64,000 nt of DNA, from the NCBI RefSeq assembly GCF_024346675.1, contig NZ_AP024850.1:186001-250000 (forward strand), written 5' to 3'. This stretch comes from Photobacterium sanguinicancri. Its GTDB lineage: Bacteria; Pseudomonadota; Gammaproteobacteria; Enterobacterales; Vibrionaceae. The notes under the pieces were generated by a model. The model ran no database searches. It was not told the DNA's origin and saw only the letters and a program-made list of their open reading frames with translations. Positions 28,394 to 37,692 of the stretch are shown in pieces (within the stretch, counting starts at the first letter, position 1; every line of letters starts with the position of its first letter). The translations under genes were made by a program, and so were the position numbers.

Positions 28394-28744
28394 CTCTTCT
28401 ATCCGTTAAAATACATCAAAAAAAACCGATCAAACCAAGCTTACCCTTCCGCTCTTTGGCGTTATTATAATCAACTTGTTTCAGTGCCTGATCGAGATCA
28501 CATAGAATATCATCAATACACTCAATACGGATACCTCAATGGGGTAGTATTCACATCAATGCGCTATAAATTGCTCATCTTGTGATATTAGTCCATCTAG
28601 TTATCTGTCTTTGCAGTGCAATTGGTTTTGATACATCCTCTTTCACAAGAGAATATAAACATCTTAATGCATATTATTTAAGGAGGGCTGTCTCAAAAGT
28701 GATAAAAATTACAATGGAAACTATCAATTATTCCCTATCCGCAT
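28394..28744 (-). promoter_or_regulatory. aphA promoter region
   Basis: A 350-bp gap upstream of aphA. A consensus -10 TATAAT lies at 28464-28469 on the minus strand with no good -35, as expected for an activated promoter; the leader would be about 64 nt. In Vibrio this region binds HapR/LuxR and the mRNA is a Qrr target, but I could not identify those sites with confidence. ATTGAG and ATTGAT elements around 28511-28533 are possible half-sites only. Confidence 0.45.
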
Positions 28745-28769
28745 AAAAAAGGCCGCTAGGCGGCCTTTT
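28745..28769 (-). terminator. Terminator of ppc
   Basis: A 10-bp stem AAAAGGCCGC/GCGGCCTTTT with 3-nt loop and six U in minus-strand RNA, 22 bp past the ppc stop codon. Confidence 0.9.
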
Positions 28770-28790
28770 AAACGTCAAGTTGATGAGGGC

Positions 28791-31421
28791 TTAACCTGTA
28801 TTGCGCATGCCAGTCGCAATACCTGCGATGGTCACCATTAGCGCTTCTTCTAGCATCGGCGAGATCTCACCTTGCTCGCGGGTACGGTATAGCAGCTCAG
28901 CTTGCAGCATGTTGAGTGGCTCAACATAGATATTACGCAAGCGGATCGCTTCAGCACCCCAAGGATCCTGTTCCATTAGGTGATCATTGTTGTCGACATT
29001 CAGTACGGCCTTAATATCAGACTGCAGTTGATCACGCAGTTTCTGACCCAGTGGCCATAGTGATTTATCCGTTAGGCGTTGATCATAGTATTCAGCGATC
29101 TTGGTATTGGTTTTGGTAAAGACCATCTCCAGCATACCAAGGCGTGTTGAGAAGAATGGCCATTCACGGCACATTTCTTCTAGCAAGGCTTCATGGCCCT
29201 TGTCGATTGAATACTGGATCGCTTCACCGGCTCCCAACCATGCTGGTAGTAGCAGGCGGTTTTGACTCCACGCAAAAATCCATGGGATCGCACGTAAACT
29301 TTCTACGCCACCGTTTGGATTACGTTTTGCAGGGCGAGAACCGAGTGGCAATTTACCCAGTTCGAGCTCAGGCGTTGCTGCGCGGAAATACGGTACAAAC
29401 TCTTCATTGCCACGGACAACCGAACGGTATGCTTCGCAAGATACTTCTGAAAGTACTTCCATCAGATCGCGCCATTCTTGTTTTGGTGCTGGTGGTGGGA
29501 GCAAGTTCGCTTCAAGAATTGCACTGGTGTACAAGCTAAGGCTGTTCACTGCAACGTCGGGTAGGCCCAATTTGAAGCGGATCATCTCACCTTGTTCGGT
29601 TACACGTAGGCCACCTTTTAAACTGCGTGGTGGCTGTGACAGTAACGCTGCGTGTGCAGGCGCACCACCACGACCAATTGTACCGCCGCGACCATGGAAG
29701 AGGGTGATATCAACGTTGGCGTTTTCACACACATCAACCAAGGCTTCCATTGCGTGGTACTGTGCCCAGCCCGCAGACATCACACCAGCATCTTTCGCTG
29801 AATCCGAATAGCCAATCATGACCATTTGGTGGTTTTGAATAAAGCCGCGATACCAGTCGATATCAAGCAGTTGCTTGATAACATCCGCGCCATTATTTAA
29901 ATCTTCAAGGGTTTCAAACAGCGGGCAAACGTCCATACGGAATGGGCAGCCAGCTTCTTGAAGCAATAAATGTACTGCCAACACATCTGAAGCGGTACGA
30001 GCCATGGAAATCACGTAAGCACCTAACGCTTCACGTGGCTGTTCTGCAACTGCACGACAAGTATCGATAACTTCTTGTACTTCAGGAGACGGTTGCCAGT
30101 CTCGTGGCAGTAGTGGGCGTTTTGAGGCGAGTTCACGTACCAGGAAAGCAACTTTATCTTGCTCGCTCCACTGGTCATAGTCGCCTAAGCCTAGGTAGCG
30201 TGTCAGTTCAGAAATCACATCAGAATGACGGGTACTTTCTTGGCGGATATCAAGGCGAACAAGGTGAACACCGAAACATTTCACACGACGCAAGACATCA
30301 AGCAGCAGGCCGTCAGCGATGATGCCCATACCGCATTCGTGCAGTGATTGATAACAGGCGTGCAGCGGCTGCCACAGCTCATCAGCATCGTTGATGATAG
30401 CGCCAGCAGGTACATTGGTTCCCTTAATGCGCGCATCTAATACATCACGGGTGTGCGTTAGCTTGGTACGTAATTGCTTAACGATAGCGCGGTAAGGTTC
30501 GTGCTCTTCACCTGCAAGCTCGCGAACTTGGTCATTACATCTCACCATCGACAGTTCGCTGACTAACTCTTGGATATCGCCCAAGTAAAGATCAGCCGCT
30601 TTCCAGCGTGACAGTAGTAATACCTCACGGGTGATTGTCGAAGTCACAAACGGGTTGCCATCGCGGTCACCGCCCATCCAAGATGAGAATTTAACTGGTG
30701 CAGCATCAAGCGGTAAGCCTTCACCTAGGTGATTGGTTAGCTTGTCATCAAATTGGCGTAAGAATTCTGGCACAGCATGCCATAGGGAATTCTCAACTAC
30801 AGCAAAGCCCCATTTCGCTTCATCAAGTGGCGTTGGGCGTTGCTGGCGGATAACATCGGAGTGCCAGGCTTGAGCAATAAGTTGTTCTAGGCGCTGTTCA
30901 ATACGCTGGCGTTCAGCGGTTGATAGCTCACTTAGCTCAAGGTTTGATAGGCATTTATTAATCTGTACCAGTTTGTGGATCATGGTACGGCGCGCTATTT
31001 CAGTTGGGTGCGCAGTAAGCACAAGCTCAATGTTCAGTTCGCGAACGGCCTGAATGGAATCAAGCTGGCTAATGTCTTTGTCTTTTAACTTACCAAATAG
31101 CGAGTCAATTGAATCTGGGCTACAGATATGCTCGTCACAATGACGGGACACTGTGTGGTATTGCTCTGCAATATTGGTCAGGTTGAGGAATTGGCTGAAA
31201 GCACGGGCGACAGGAAGTAATTGGTCATCCGGTAGGTTTTGTAACTCATCAATAAGTTTGGCACGATCGTCTTCATTTCCGGCGCGAGCGGATTTAGACA
31301 GTTTCCGTATGGTTTCCACTTTTTCAAGTAGTGGCTCACCGTGAGCGTCTTTAATGGTATTGCCTAGCAAGTGGCCAAGCATACTGACGTTACTTTTTAG
31401 CGCGCTGTACTTTTCATTCAT
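28791..31421 (-). CDS. ppc: Phosphoenolpyruvate carboxylase
   Basis: An 876-residue anaplerotic enzyme that fixes bicarbonate onto PEP to make oxaloacetate. Catalytic motifs are visible: [12 protein letters not shown] in the N-terminal third, [14 protein letters not shown] in the middle and the invariant C-terminal RNTG. The ATG at 31421 ([16 protein letters not shown]) matches the E. coli start MNEQYSALRSNVSMLG and has GAGATGGA upstream; a longer frame to 31472 is not conserved. E. coli has argE next to ppc; here that gene is absent. Confidence 0.97.
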   Translation of the reverse strand: MNEKYSALKSNVSMLGHLLGNTIKDAHGEPLLEKVETIRKLSKSARAGNEDDRAKLIDELQNLPDDQLLPVARAFSQFLNLTNIAEQYHTVSRHCDEHICSPDSIDSLFGKLKDKDISQLDSIQAVRELNIELVLTAHPTEIARRTMIHKLVQINKCLSNLELSELSTAERQRIEQRLEQLIAQAWHSDVIRQQRPTPLDEAKWGFAVVENSLWHAVPEFLRQFDDKLTNHLGEGLPLDAAPVKFSSWMGGDRDGNPFVTSTITREVLLLSRWKAADLYLGDIQELVSELSMVRCNDQVRELAGEEHEPYRAIVKQLRTKLTHTRDVLDARIKGTNVPAGAIINDADELWQPLHACYQSLHECGMGIIADGLLLDVLRRVKCFGVHLVRLDIRQESTRHSDVISELTRYLGLGDYDQWSEQDKVAFLVRELASKRPLLPRDWQPSPEVQEVIDTCRAVAEQPREALGAYVISMARTASDVLAVHLLLQEAGCPFRMDVCPLFETLEDLNNGADVIKQLLDIDWYRGFIQNHQMVMIGYSDSAKDAGVMSAGWAQYHAMEALVDVCENANVDITLFHGRGGTIGRGGAPAHAALLSQPPRSLKGGLRVTEQGEMIRFKLGLPDVAVNSLSLYTSAILEANLLPPPAPKQEWRDLMEVLSEVSCEAYRSVVRGNEEFVPYFRAATPELELGKLPLGSRPAKRNPNGGVESLRAIPWIFAWSQNRLLLPAWLGAGEAIQYSIDKGHEALLEEMCREWPFFSTRLGMLEMVFTKTNTKIAEYYDQRLTDKSLWPLGQKLRDQLQSDIKAVLNVDNNDHLMEQDPWGAEAIRLRNIYVEPLNMLQAELLYRTREQGEISPMLEEALMVTIAGIATGMRNTG

Positions 31422-31771
31422 ATCGTATCCATCTCGTAATTTTTTTACATCCAGTGCATCAATGCTGACCAATAATCTATCCGTGATCCCGCTTAAAGGT
31501 CAACTTTGATCATAATCGAGGGCAAAAAAACGATTCTACTTTGATTTTTATCATGTCCTCTGCGCTATTTTGTAACAAATTTCCGTAATTCACCTGTCTT
31601 TAAGCACATTTACTGTGTGCTTTGTCGGCAAAAATGAACGAAATGCTTTATTTAAGGGCAAAGTAACGTTATCGAGTTGTGATACTTGTTGCACTTGTGG
31701 TGAGCTGTTATTTTGGAAGTGCGGTGTGGAATCGGGTGGTTTAATAAAAAGCAGGAAAAACATGACAAGTG
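31422..31771. other. Region where argE would be expected
   Basis: Between divergent ppc and argC, where E. coli carries argE, about 630 bp hold no ArgE coding sequence or recognisable remnant. This first part should contain the ppc promoter. A 7-bp hairpin AAGCACA/TGTGCTT lies at 31602-31622. A 60-codon plus-strand frame at 31615-31797 has no family resemblance and runs into the argC promoter, so it is not called. Confidence 0.6.
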
Positions 31772-31833
31772 TTGACAGCTATTCGATAAACCTGTAAACA
31801 TACAAATGCAAGTTTATTGAATAATAATTTATT
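31772..31833 (+). promoter_or_regulatory. argC promoter with ARG box
   Basis: TTGACA (31772-31777, perfect -35), 17 bp and a weak -10 TAAACA (31795-31800). Just downstream, ATTGAATAATAATTTATT (31816-31833) fits the ArgR operator pattern TGAATnnnnATTCA with one mismatch. A second box could not be firmly placed. ArgR repression of argCBGH is therefore likely. Confidence 0.7.
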
Positions 31834-31890
31834 TTTAATCTTTTGGTTAGGAAGACCGAAAGAAACCGCATTAAGTAGGAAGTTGTTAAC

Positions 31891-31938
31891 ATGAACCAAG
31901 CGAACCTTCTAGCTACATACTCCCCCCGACGACGCTAA
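31891..31938 (+). CDS. Arginine-rich leader peptide upstream of argC
   Basis: A 15-codon ORF, MNQANLLATYSPRRR, with ribosome site AGGAAG ending 9 nt before the ATG. The last three sense codons are CGA CGA CGC, directly before TAA. The 9-nt segment 31895-31903 inside its first codons is perfectly complementary to 31945-31953 just after its stop codon, so translation of the leader must compete with that stem. The downstream RNA to 32030 is pyrimidine- and C-rich. This is the layout of a leader-peptide attenuator. It probably senses arginine supply for argCBGH; the mechanism is inferred. Confidence 0.7.
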   Translation: MNQANLLATYSPRRR

Positions 31939-32010
31939 GTCTCATCGCTTGGTGCCTCTGCTGCACCCCCATATTTTGGCTATTCTCAGCCAGCACTCTC
32001 TCTGACTATT
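31895..32010 (+). promoter_or_regulatory. Putative argC attenuator structure
   Basis: Stem A pairs ACCAAGCGA (31895-31903) with TCGCTTGGT (31945-31953). Stem B pairs GGTGC (31951-31955) with GCACC (31963-31967) and shares three bases with A, so the two are mutually exclusive. A third small stem, TGGCT/AGCCA, is at 31977-31992. None is followed by a T-run, so if it attenuates, Rho-dependent termination in the C-rich stretch is more likely than an intrinsic terminator. Confidence 0.5.
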
Positions 32011-32051
32011 CAGATTGAAACTCCAAACAAAGCGTAAAATGGATTTACATT

Positions 32052-33056
32052 ATGTTGAACACCCACATTATCGGTGCTAGCGGCTATACCGGAGCGGAAC
32101 TCGCTAAAATTGTCCATAACCACCCATCTTTAAAGCTGGCTGGGCTGCACGTATCAGCGCAAAGTACTGATAGTCATACCGCTATCAGTGAATTGCATGG
32201 TCAGTTGAAAGGGATTGTTGATTTACCTCTATTACCACTTATTGATCCCCAAGCTGTCGCTCAACAAGCGGATGTGGTGTTACTGGCAACCGCGCATCAA
32301 GTGAGTCACGATTTAGCCCCTATTTTCCTAGCAAAAGGATGTCAGGTTTTTGATTTGTCAGGTGCCTTTCGTGTGGCAAGTGATAGCTTCTATACCGATT
32401 TCTATGGCTTTGAACATCAACATAAAAATTGGTTGGATCTCGCTGTTTATGGTTTGGCTGAGTGGAATGCAAAAGCGATTGCAGAAGCCCAACTTATTGC
32501 GGTGCCAGGCTGTTATCCAACAGCATCGCAATTGGCGCTAAAGCCGTTAATAGAAGCCAACTTATTAGATACCGAACAATGGCCTGTCATCAATGCCGTC
32601 AGTGGTGTCTCTGGTGCTGGCCGTAAAGCATCCATGACCAATAGTTTTTGCGAAGTGAGTCTGCAGGCCTACGGTATTTTCAATCATCGCCATCAACCTG
32701 AAATTGCAACGCATCTTGGCTGTGACGTTATTTTTACACCGCATTTAGGTAACTTTAAGCGTGGCATCCTCGCCACCATTACAGCCAAATTAACGGCAGG
32801 GGTGTCAGCCGATGATATCGCTGCTGTGTTGACCAAAGCCTATGCCAATCAACCTGCAGTTCGTCTACTTGAAAACAAAACGGCCAGCCTCGATAGCGTG
32901 GTGAATACCTGCTTTTGTGATATTGGCTGGCAGGTACAAGGTAGTCACATTGTTTTAACCTCAGCGATTGATAATTTGTTGAAGGGCGCATCGTCACAAG
33001 CTGTTCAGTGCATAAATATTCGCAATAACTTTCCGCCATTATCTGGCTTGATATAA
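32052..33056 (+). CDS. argC: N-acetyl-gamma-glutamyl-phosphate reductase
   Basis: A 334-residue NADPH enzyme, third step of ornithine synthesis. Rossmann start [17 protein letters not shown], catalytic cysteine in [16 protein letters not shown], and [12 protein letters not shown] match E. coli ArgC. The weak ribosome site (GGAT, 8 nt upstream) and the leader ORF before it suggest control at initiation as well. First gene of argCB, 12 bp before argB. Confidence 0.97.
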   Translation: MLNTHIIGASGYTGAELAKIVHNHPSLKLAGLHVSAQSTDSHTAISELHGQLKGIVDLPLLPLIDPQAVAQQADVVLLATAHQVSHDLAPIFLAKGCQVFDLSGAFRVASDSFYTDFYGFEHQHKNWLDLAVYGLAEWNAKAIAEAQLIAVPGCYPTASQLALKPLIEANLLDTEQWPVINAVSGVSGAGRKASMTNSFCEVSLQAYGIFNHRHQPEIATHLGCDVIFTPHLGNFKRGILATITAKLTAGVSADDIAAVLTKAYANQPAVRLLENKTASLDSVVNTCFCDIGWQVQGSHIVLTSAIDNLLKGASSQAVQCINIRNNFPPLSGLI

Positions 33057-33068
33057 GGAGGCGTCACC

Positions 33069-33848
33069 ATGAATAACGTACCTTTGGTAATAAAACTTGG
33101 CGGAGCAGTACTTTCTTGCCATGAAACGTTGAACAAATTGTTTGCGGCTATTAATCAATATCAGGTGAAATCTCCACGTCCCTTGCTGTTAGTACATGGT
33201 GGCGGTTATTTAGTTGATGAACTTTTAGCCAAACTTCAATTGGAAACGGTGAAAAAAGAAGGTTTACGTGTGACACCGTCAACGCAAATTCCATTGATTG
33301 TCGGGGCGCTTGCGGGAACGGCAAACAAGATGTTGCAAGGTCATGCGATTAAATCCGGAGTTAAGACGGTGGGCTTGTGCCTTGCTGATGGTGGTTTATG
33401 CCATGTTACCGAGCTTGATCCTGAGTTAGGTGCTGTCGGGAAAGCAGCGCCTGGTAATGGTGCTTTAGTGAGCCAGATTATGGCGGCAGGCTGTTTGCCG
33501 ATTATTAGCTCCATCGGACTTACCACCGAAGGGGAGATGATGAACGTCAACGCTGATCAAGCGGCGGTGGCTGTTGCGGCGGCACTCGATGCGGAATTGG
33601 TGTTGTTATCGGACGTGAGTGGCGTACTTGATGGCAAGGGCCACTTAATTCCAACACTGACAGAAACGCAGTCGGAAGCCTTGATTCAACAAGCGGTGAT
33701 CACTGATGGCATGGTCGTTAAAGTCCGTGCGGCGTTTGAAGCCGCCAAAGCTTTAGGTCGCCCAATAGAAGTGGCGACATGGCGTTACCCTGAAAAATTG
33801 GCTGAGTTATTTGATGGCAGCAGCATAGGTACTAAATTTTCGGTGTAG
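33069..33848 (+). CDS. argB: N-acetylglutamate kinase
   Basis: A 259-residue amino-acid-kinase-fold enzyme that phosphorylates N-acetylglutamate. Phosphate loop KLGGAVLS near the N terminus, [14 protein letters not shown], and [14 protein letters not shown] near residue 160 are present. The short length without an N-terminal arginine-sensing helix indicates the E. coli-type, arginine-insensitive form. Good ribosome site GGAG; 12 bp from argC. Confidence 0.97.
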   Translation: MNNVPLVIKLGGAVLSCHETLNKLFAAINQYQVKSPRPLLLVHGGGYLVDELLAKLQLETVKKEGLRVTPSTQIPLIVGALAGTANKMLQGHAIKSGVKTVGLCLADGGLCHVTELDPELGAVGKAAPGNGALVSQIMAAGCLPIISSIGLTTEGEMMNVNADQAAVAVAAALDAELVLLSDVSGVLDGKGHLIPTLTETQSEALIQQAVITDGMVVKVRAAFEAAKALGRPIEVATWRYPEKLAELFDGSSIGTKFSV

Positions 33849-33943
33849 AGCGGAACTCCGCTTTATATCCACTATTCGATAAAACATTGATTATATAAAA
33901 GCCAGTGCGGTGAGACCGCCGAAAGGGCAAGCAGGAGAGCATT

Positions 33944-35152
33944 ATGAGCAAGGTAACGAAAGTAGTTTTAGCGTATTCGGGCGGTCTAGATACATCGGCA
34001 ATCATTCCTTGGTTGAAAGAAAACTATGACTGTGAAGTCGTGGCATTCGTAGCCGATGTTGGCCAAGGTGAAGCAGAACTGGAAGGCATCGAAGAGAAAG
34101 CAATCGCATCGGGTGCGTCGTCTTGCTACATCGCCGATCTGAAAGAAGAAATGGTTGAAGCGTACATTTACCCAAGTTTAAAAACAGGTGCAATTTACGA
34201 AGGTAAGTACCTGCTGGGTACATCAATGGCGCGTCCAATTATTGCTAAAGCACAGGTTGAGTGTGCACTCGAAGTTGGCGCAGATGCGGTGTGTCACGGT
34301 TGTACTGGCAAAGGTAATGATCAAGTACGTTTCGAAGGTGCTTATGCGGCATTGGCGCCGCAACTAACTGTAATAGCCCCTTGGCGTGAGTGGGATCTGC
34401 GTAGCCGTGAAGCCCTGCTTGATTACCTTGATGAACGTAATATTCCGTGTTCGGCATCGCTTGAAAAAATCTACTCGCGTGATGCTAATGCATGGCACAT
34501 TTCGACTGAAGGCGGAGTATTAGAAAATACATGGAATCAGCCTAACGACCTGTGTTGGGTATGGACCAAAGATCCAGAAGATGCTCCTGAAAAAGTTGAA
34601 ACGGTATCGATTTTAGTTGATAAAGGCGAAATCGTTGCCGTTGATGGCGAAGCCATGACACCTTTTAATGCGCTGACGTATTTAAATGAAAAAGGGGCGG
34701 AGCACGGTGTTGGGCGTATTGATATCGTTGAAAACCGTTTGGTAGGCATTAAGTCTCGTGGCTGTTACGAAACACCGGGTGGCACCATCATGAACGAAGC
34801 GCTACGTGCGGTTGAACAACTGGTACTGGATAAAGAGTCTTACGAGTTCCGTGAGAGCATTGGCCTTAAAGCTTCACACCTTATTTACGACGGCCGTTGG
34901 TTCACGCCATTGTGTAAATCTATTTTGGCGGCGGCAGAGGAACTTGCTCAAGATGTGAGCGGTGAAGTAGTCGTGAAGCTTTATAAAGGTCAAGCTACCG
35001 TAGTGCAGAAGCGTTCACTCAACAGCTTGTACTCAGAAGAGTTTGCCACCTTTGGTGAAGATGAAGTTTACGATCACAGTCATGCGGGCGGCTTTATTCG
35101 TCTTTACTCGCTAGCGAGTCGTATCCGTGCACTAAACAGTCAGAAAAAATAA
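33944..35152 (+). CDS. argG: Argininosuccinate synthase
   Basis: A 402-residue ATP-dependent enzyme joining citrulline and aspartate. The N-terminal P-loop is [30 protein letters not shown] and [12 protein letters not shown] are further hallmarks. It belongs to the shorter type (about 400 residues), unlike the 447-residue E. coli ArgG. Inserted between argB and argH, as in Vibrio; E. coli argG lies elsewhere. The 95-bp gap after argB holds a small AGCGGA/TCCGCT hairpin at 33847-33860. Ribosome site CAGGAG. Confidence 0.97.
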   Translation: MSKVTKVVLAYSGGLDTSAIIPWLKENYDCEVVAFVADVGQGEAELEGIEEKAIASGASSCYIADLKEEMVEAYIYPSLKTGAIYEGKYLLGTSMARPIIAKAQVECALEVGADAVCHGCTGKGNDQVRFEGAYAALAPQLTVIAPWREWDLRSREALLDYLDERNIPCSASLEKIYSRDANAWHISTEGGVLENTWNQPNDLCWVWTKDPEDAPEKVETVSILVDKGEIVAVDGEAMTPFNALTYLNEKGAEHGVGRIDIVENRLVGIKSRGCYETPGGTIMNEALRAVEQLVLDKESYEFRESIGLKASHLIYDGRWFTPLCKSILAAAEELAQDVSGEVVVKLYKGQATVVQKRSLNSLYSEEFATFGEDEVYDHSHAGGFIRLYSLASRIRALNSQKK

Positions 35153-35259
35153 TAATCATTATGGTATCGGCTTTTATTTTTGTGCGAGTACAGAAGTGAA
35201 AGCCGAGCAAGCCAGTTAAGCATTGAGTAAGTTGAGCAGTACAGGACAGGAGAAAGACC

Positions 35260-37137
35260 ATGGCATTATGGGGTGGACGTTTTAGTCAGGCAGCTGACAC
35301 ACGGTTTAAAGAATTCAACGATTCCCTACGTTTTGACTACCGCTTAGCGGAGCAAGATATCGTTGGTTCTATTGCATGGTCGAAAGCATTGCGCCAAGTA
35401 GATGTGATCACGGATGCTGAACAGCAAAAGTTGGAGTTAGCGCTCAATGAACTAAAACTGGCGGTGATGGAAAACCCTGAACAAATTTTGCGTTCTGACG
35501 CTGAAGATATTCACAGCTGGGTTGAACAGCAACTGATCAGCAAAGTGGGCGACTTAGGTAAGAAGTTACATACCGGCCGTTCACGTAATGATCAGGTCGC
35601 GACCGATCTGAAGTTGTGGTGTCGTCAACAAGGACAACAACTGCTCTTAATGCTCGATAAGCTACAAAACCAAATGGTCATGGTGGCACGAGAACATCAG
35701 GCCACGGTATTGCCGGGTTATACCCACTTGCAACGTGCTCAACCTGTGACTTTTGCTCATTGGTGTTTAGCGTATGTCGAAATGTTTGAACGTGATTACT
35801 CGCGCTTAAACGATGCGCTTGCAAGATTAGATACTTGTCCGCTTGGTTCGGGGGCATTAGCGGGGACCGCATACCCGATTGATCGTGAAGTACTGGCGCA
35901 TAGCTTAGGTTTTCATCGTGCGACGCGTAACAGCTTGGATTCAGTGTCTGATCGTGACCATGTTATGGAACTGCTTTCAACGGCTTCTATCTCAATGTTG
36001 CATCTGTCTAGAATGGCTGAAGATTTAATCTTTTATAACTCGGGTGAGTCGAACTTCATTGAACTCGCAGATACCGTGACTTCAGGCTCATCCTTGATGC
36101 CCCAGAAGAAAAACCCCGATGCACTAGAGCTTATTCGTGGTAAGTGCGGCCGCGTTTATGGGGCGATGGCTGGCATGATGATGACAGTAAAAGCCTTGCC
36201 ATTGGCGTACAACAAAGACATGCAAGAAGATAAAGAAGGCTTGTTTGATGCACTTGATAGCTGGCATGACTGCATGGAAATGGCCGCGCTGTGCTTTGAT
36301 GGGATTCAAGTCAATAAAGACCGTACCTTAGAAGCGGCAATGCAAGGCTATTCCAATGCGACTGAGCTGGCCGATTACTTGGTGGCAAAAGGTATCCCAT
36401 TCCGTGAAGCACACCATATTGTTGGTGTCGCTGTAGTGGCGGCGATTGAAAAAGGCTGCGCATTGGAAGAGTTGTCATTGGTTGAAATGAAGCAATTTTC
36501 ATCTGTGATTGAAGATGATGTTTATCCCATCTTAACCATAGATTCTTGCCTCGATAAACGTTGCGCCTTAGGCGGGGTGGCACCGAATCAGGTTGATTAT
36601 GCGATTGGTCAAGCCGAGAAGCGGTTAGAGAAGCGTTATTCACCGAGTGTAAAAGTACGTGGCGCAAGATTGACTGATCTCGATGCTATCGAAGGCATGG
36701 TGTCGTATTGGTCGGGATTAGGCGAAAACTTACCACGTAAGCGCAATGAATTGGTCCGTGATATAGGTTCGTTTGCGGTGACTGAGCACCATGGTGTGGT
36801 CACAGGTTGCGCTTCTTTGTATGTCTATGACTCTGGCTTGGCAGAAATTCGGTCGCTCGGTATTGAAGCGGGCTGGCAGAATCAAGGGCAAGGGAAAGCG
36901 ATTGTTGATTACTTGATAGAGAAAGCGTCACAAATGGCGATCAAACGGGTATTTGTGCTGACGCGGGTGCCTGAATTCTTTATGAAGCAAGCCTTTGTAC
37001 CCACGTCTAAGTCTTTATTACCAGAAAAAGTGATGAAAGATTGCGATCGTTGCCCGCGGGTTCATGCCTGTGATGAAGTTGCATTAGAAGTACGATTAGA
37101 CAATGAGCAACAGATCCCTGCGGTGAACGTGGCTTAA
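35260..37137 (+). CDS. argH: Argininosuccinate lyase fused to a GNAT acetyltransferase domain, ArgH(A) type
   Basis: A 625-residue fusion. Residues 1 to about 455 are a complete lyase ([29 protein letters not shown], signature [15 protein letters not shown]) that releases arginine and fumarate. Residues about 465-625 are a GNAT domain resembling the C-terminal domain of N-acetylglutamate synthase ([36 protein letters not shown]), so it can perform the first step of the pathway too. Such ArgH(A) fusions are known in Moritella and Vibrio. Last gene of the cluster; a terminator follows. Confidence 0.96.
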   Translation: MALWGGRFSQAADTRFKEFNDSLRFDYRLAEQDIVGSIAWSKALRQVDVITDAEQQKLELALNELKLAVMENPEQILRSDAEDIHSWVEQQLISKVGDLGKKLHTGRSRNDQVATDLKLWCRQQGQQLLLMLDKLQNQMVMVAREHQATVLPGYTHLQRAQPVTFAHWCLAYVEMFERDYSRLNDALARLDTCPLGSGALAGTAYPIDREVLAHSLGFHRATRNSLDSVSDRDHVMELLSTASISMLHLSRMAEDLIFYNSGESNFIELADTVTSGSSLMPQKKNPDALELIRGKCGRVYGAMAGMMMTVKALPLAYNKDMQEDKEGLFDALDSWHDCMEMAALCFDGIQVNKDRTLEAAMQGYSNATELADYLVAKGIPFREAHHIVGVAVVAAIEKGCALEELSLVEMKQFSSVIEDDVYPILTIDSCLDKRCALGGVAPNQVDYAIGQAEKRLEKRYSPSVKVRGARLTDLDAIEGMVSYWSGLGENLPRKRNELVRDIGSFAVTEHHGVVTGCASLYVYDSGLAEIRSLGIEAGWQNQGQGKAIVDYLIEKASQMAIKRVFVLTRVPEFFMKQAFVPTSKSLLPEKVMKDCDRCPRVHACDEVALEVRLDNEQQIPAVNVA

Positions 37138-37175
37138 TCTAACGCCTTATTCCACAATCGGTAGATGAAAAGCTA

Positions 37176-37201
37176 AAAACCTGATGCGTGCGTCAGGTTT
37201 T
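37176..37201. terminator. Bidirectional terminator of argH and the DUF3624-like gene
   Basis: AAAACCTGA (37176-37184) pairs with TCAGGTTTT (37193-37201) around an 8-nt loop. It overlaps the stop codon of the convergent small gene at 37193. Confidence 0.75.
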
Positions 37202-37438
37202 GTTGTTGAGCTTTAATTTTAGGGCCACCACGAGATGTGCTAGTAGCAATAGACTAAAACTGCTCGCGGCAAAAATAAGGGTGATAGATTCCACCGACGT
37301 GGGGTGAACCAGATAACGGTAGGCCCAAACAGTCCAACTCAATATGCTCAATAGCGTGAGTTGCCACATGCATTGGTGGCAGCGGCCGAGTTTTTGCTTG
37401 AAGCGATTACGGCTGTCTCGGCAAGTTGAGCAGGCCAT
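37193..37438 (-). CDS. Small cysteine-pair membrane protein, DUF3624-like
   Basis: An 81-residue protein with two CxxC pairs (C3/C6 and C20/C23), a zinc-ribbon-like N-terminal head, followed by two hydrophobic spans (about 27-43 and 50-75, LLSILSWTVWAYRYLV and LIFAASSFSLLLLAHLVV). It resembles the DUF3624 family of vibrios. Function is unknown; the head could bind zinc in the cytosol. Convergent with argH and divergent from nothing nearby. Confidence 0.75.
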   Translation of the reverse strand: MACSTCRDSRNRFKQKLGRCHQCMWQLTLLSILSWTVWAYRYLVHPTSVESITLIFAASSFSLLLLAHLVVALKLKLNNKT

Positions 37439-37528
37439 TTTAATACCTCGGGAAAGCCCAGAAAAAGGGAGACGGTTAGTGTAGCGCGAGTCGCTATGGC
37501 CAGCAAAGGCTACAATAATGGCAGGCAG

Positions 37529-37552
37529 AAAAAAGCCCTCACAAGTGAGGGC
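37529..37552 (-). terminator. Terminator of the disulfide oxidoreductase gene
   Basis: GCCCTCAC/GTGAGGGC (37535-37552) with a 2-nt loop and six U in minus-strand RNA. It lies 141 bp beyond the stop codon at 37693; an 8-bp hairpin TTGCTATT/AATAGCAA (37611-37630) lies between. Confidence 0.75.
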
Positions 37553-37692
37553 AAAGTGTAGGGGCGGTTCGGTGGAGAGTGAACCTAGTAGTGCAAGTTA
37601 TAGTTGTTAATTGCTATTGGCGAATAGCAACCGTATTTATATGCGTAGTCTGTTTTACGTTTTCTCTCGGGTTAATACCTAATAGCCCAGTA

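Noticed and set aside
28681..28712. GAGGGCTGTCTCAAAAG resembling the end of an insertion sequence
   Set aside because: Only one end is seen, with no partner inverted repeat, target duplication or transposase nearby; it lies directly by the ppc terminator.
32039..32080. Second short ORF overlapping the argC start codon
   Set aside because: No ribosome site and no conserved feature; the overlap with argC is probably chance.
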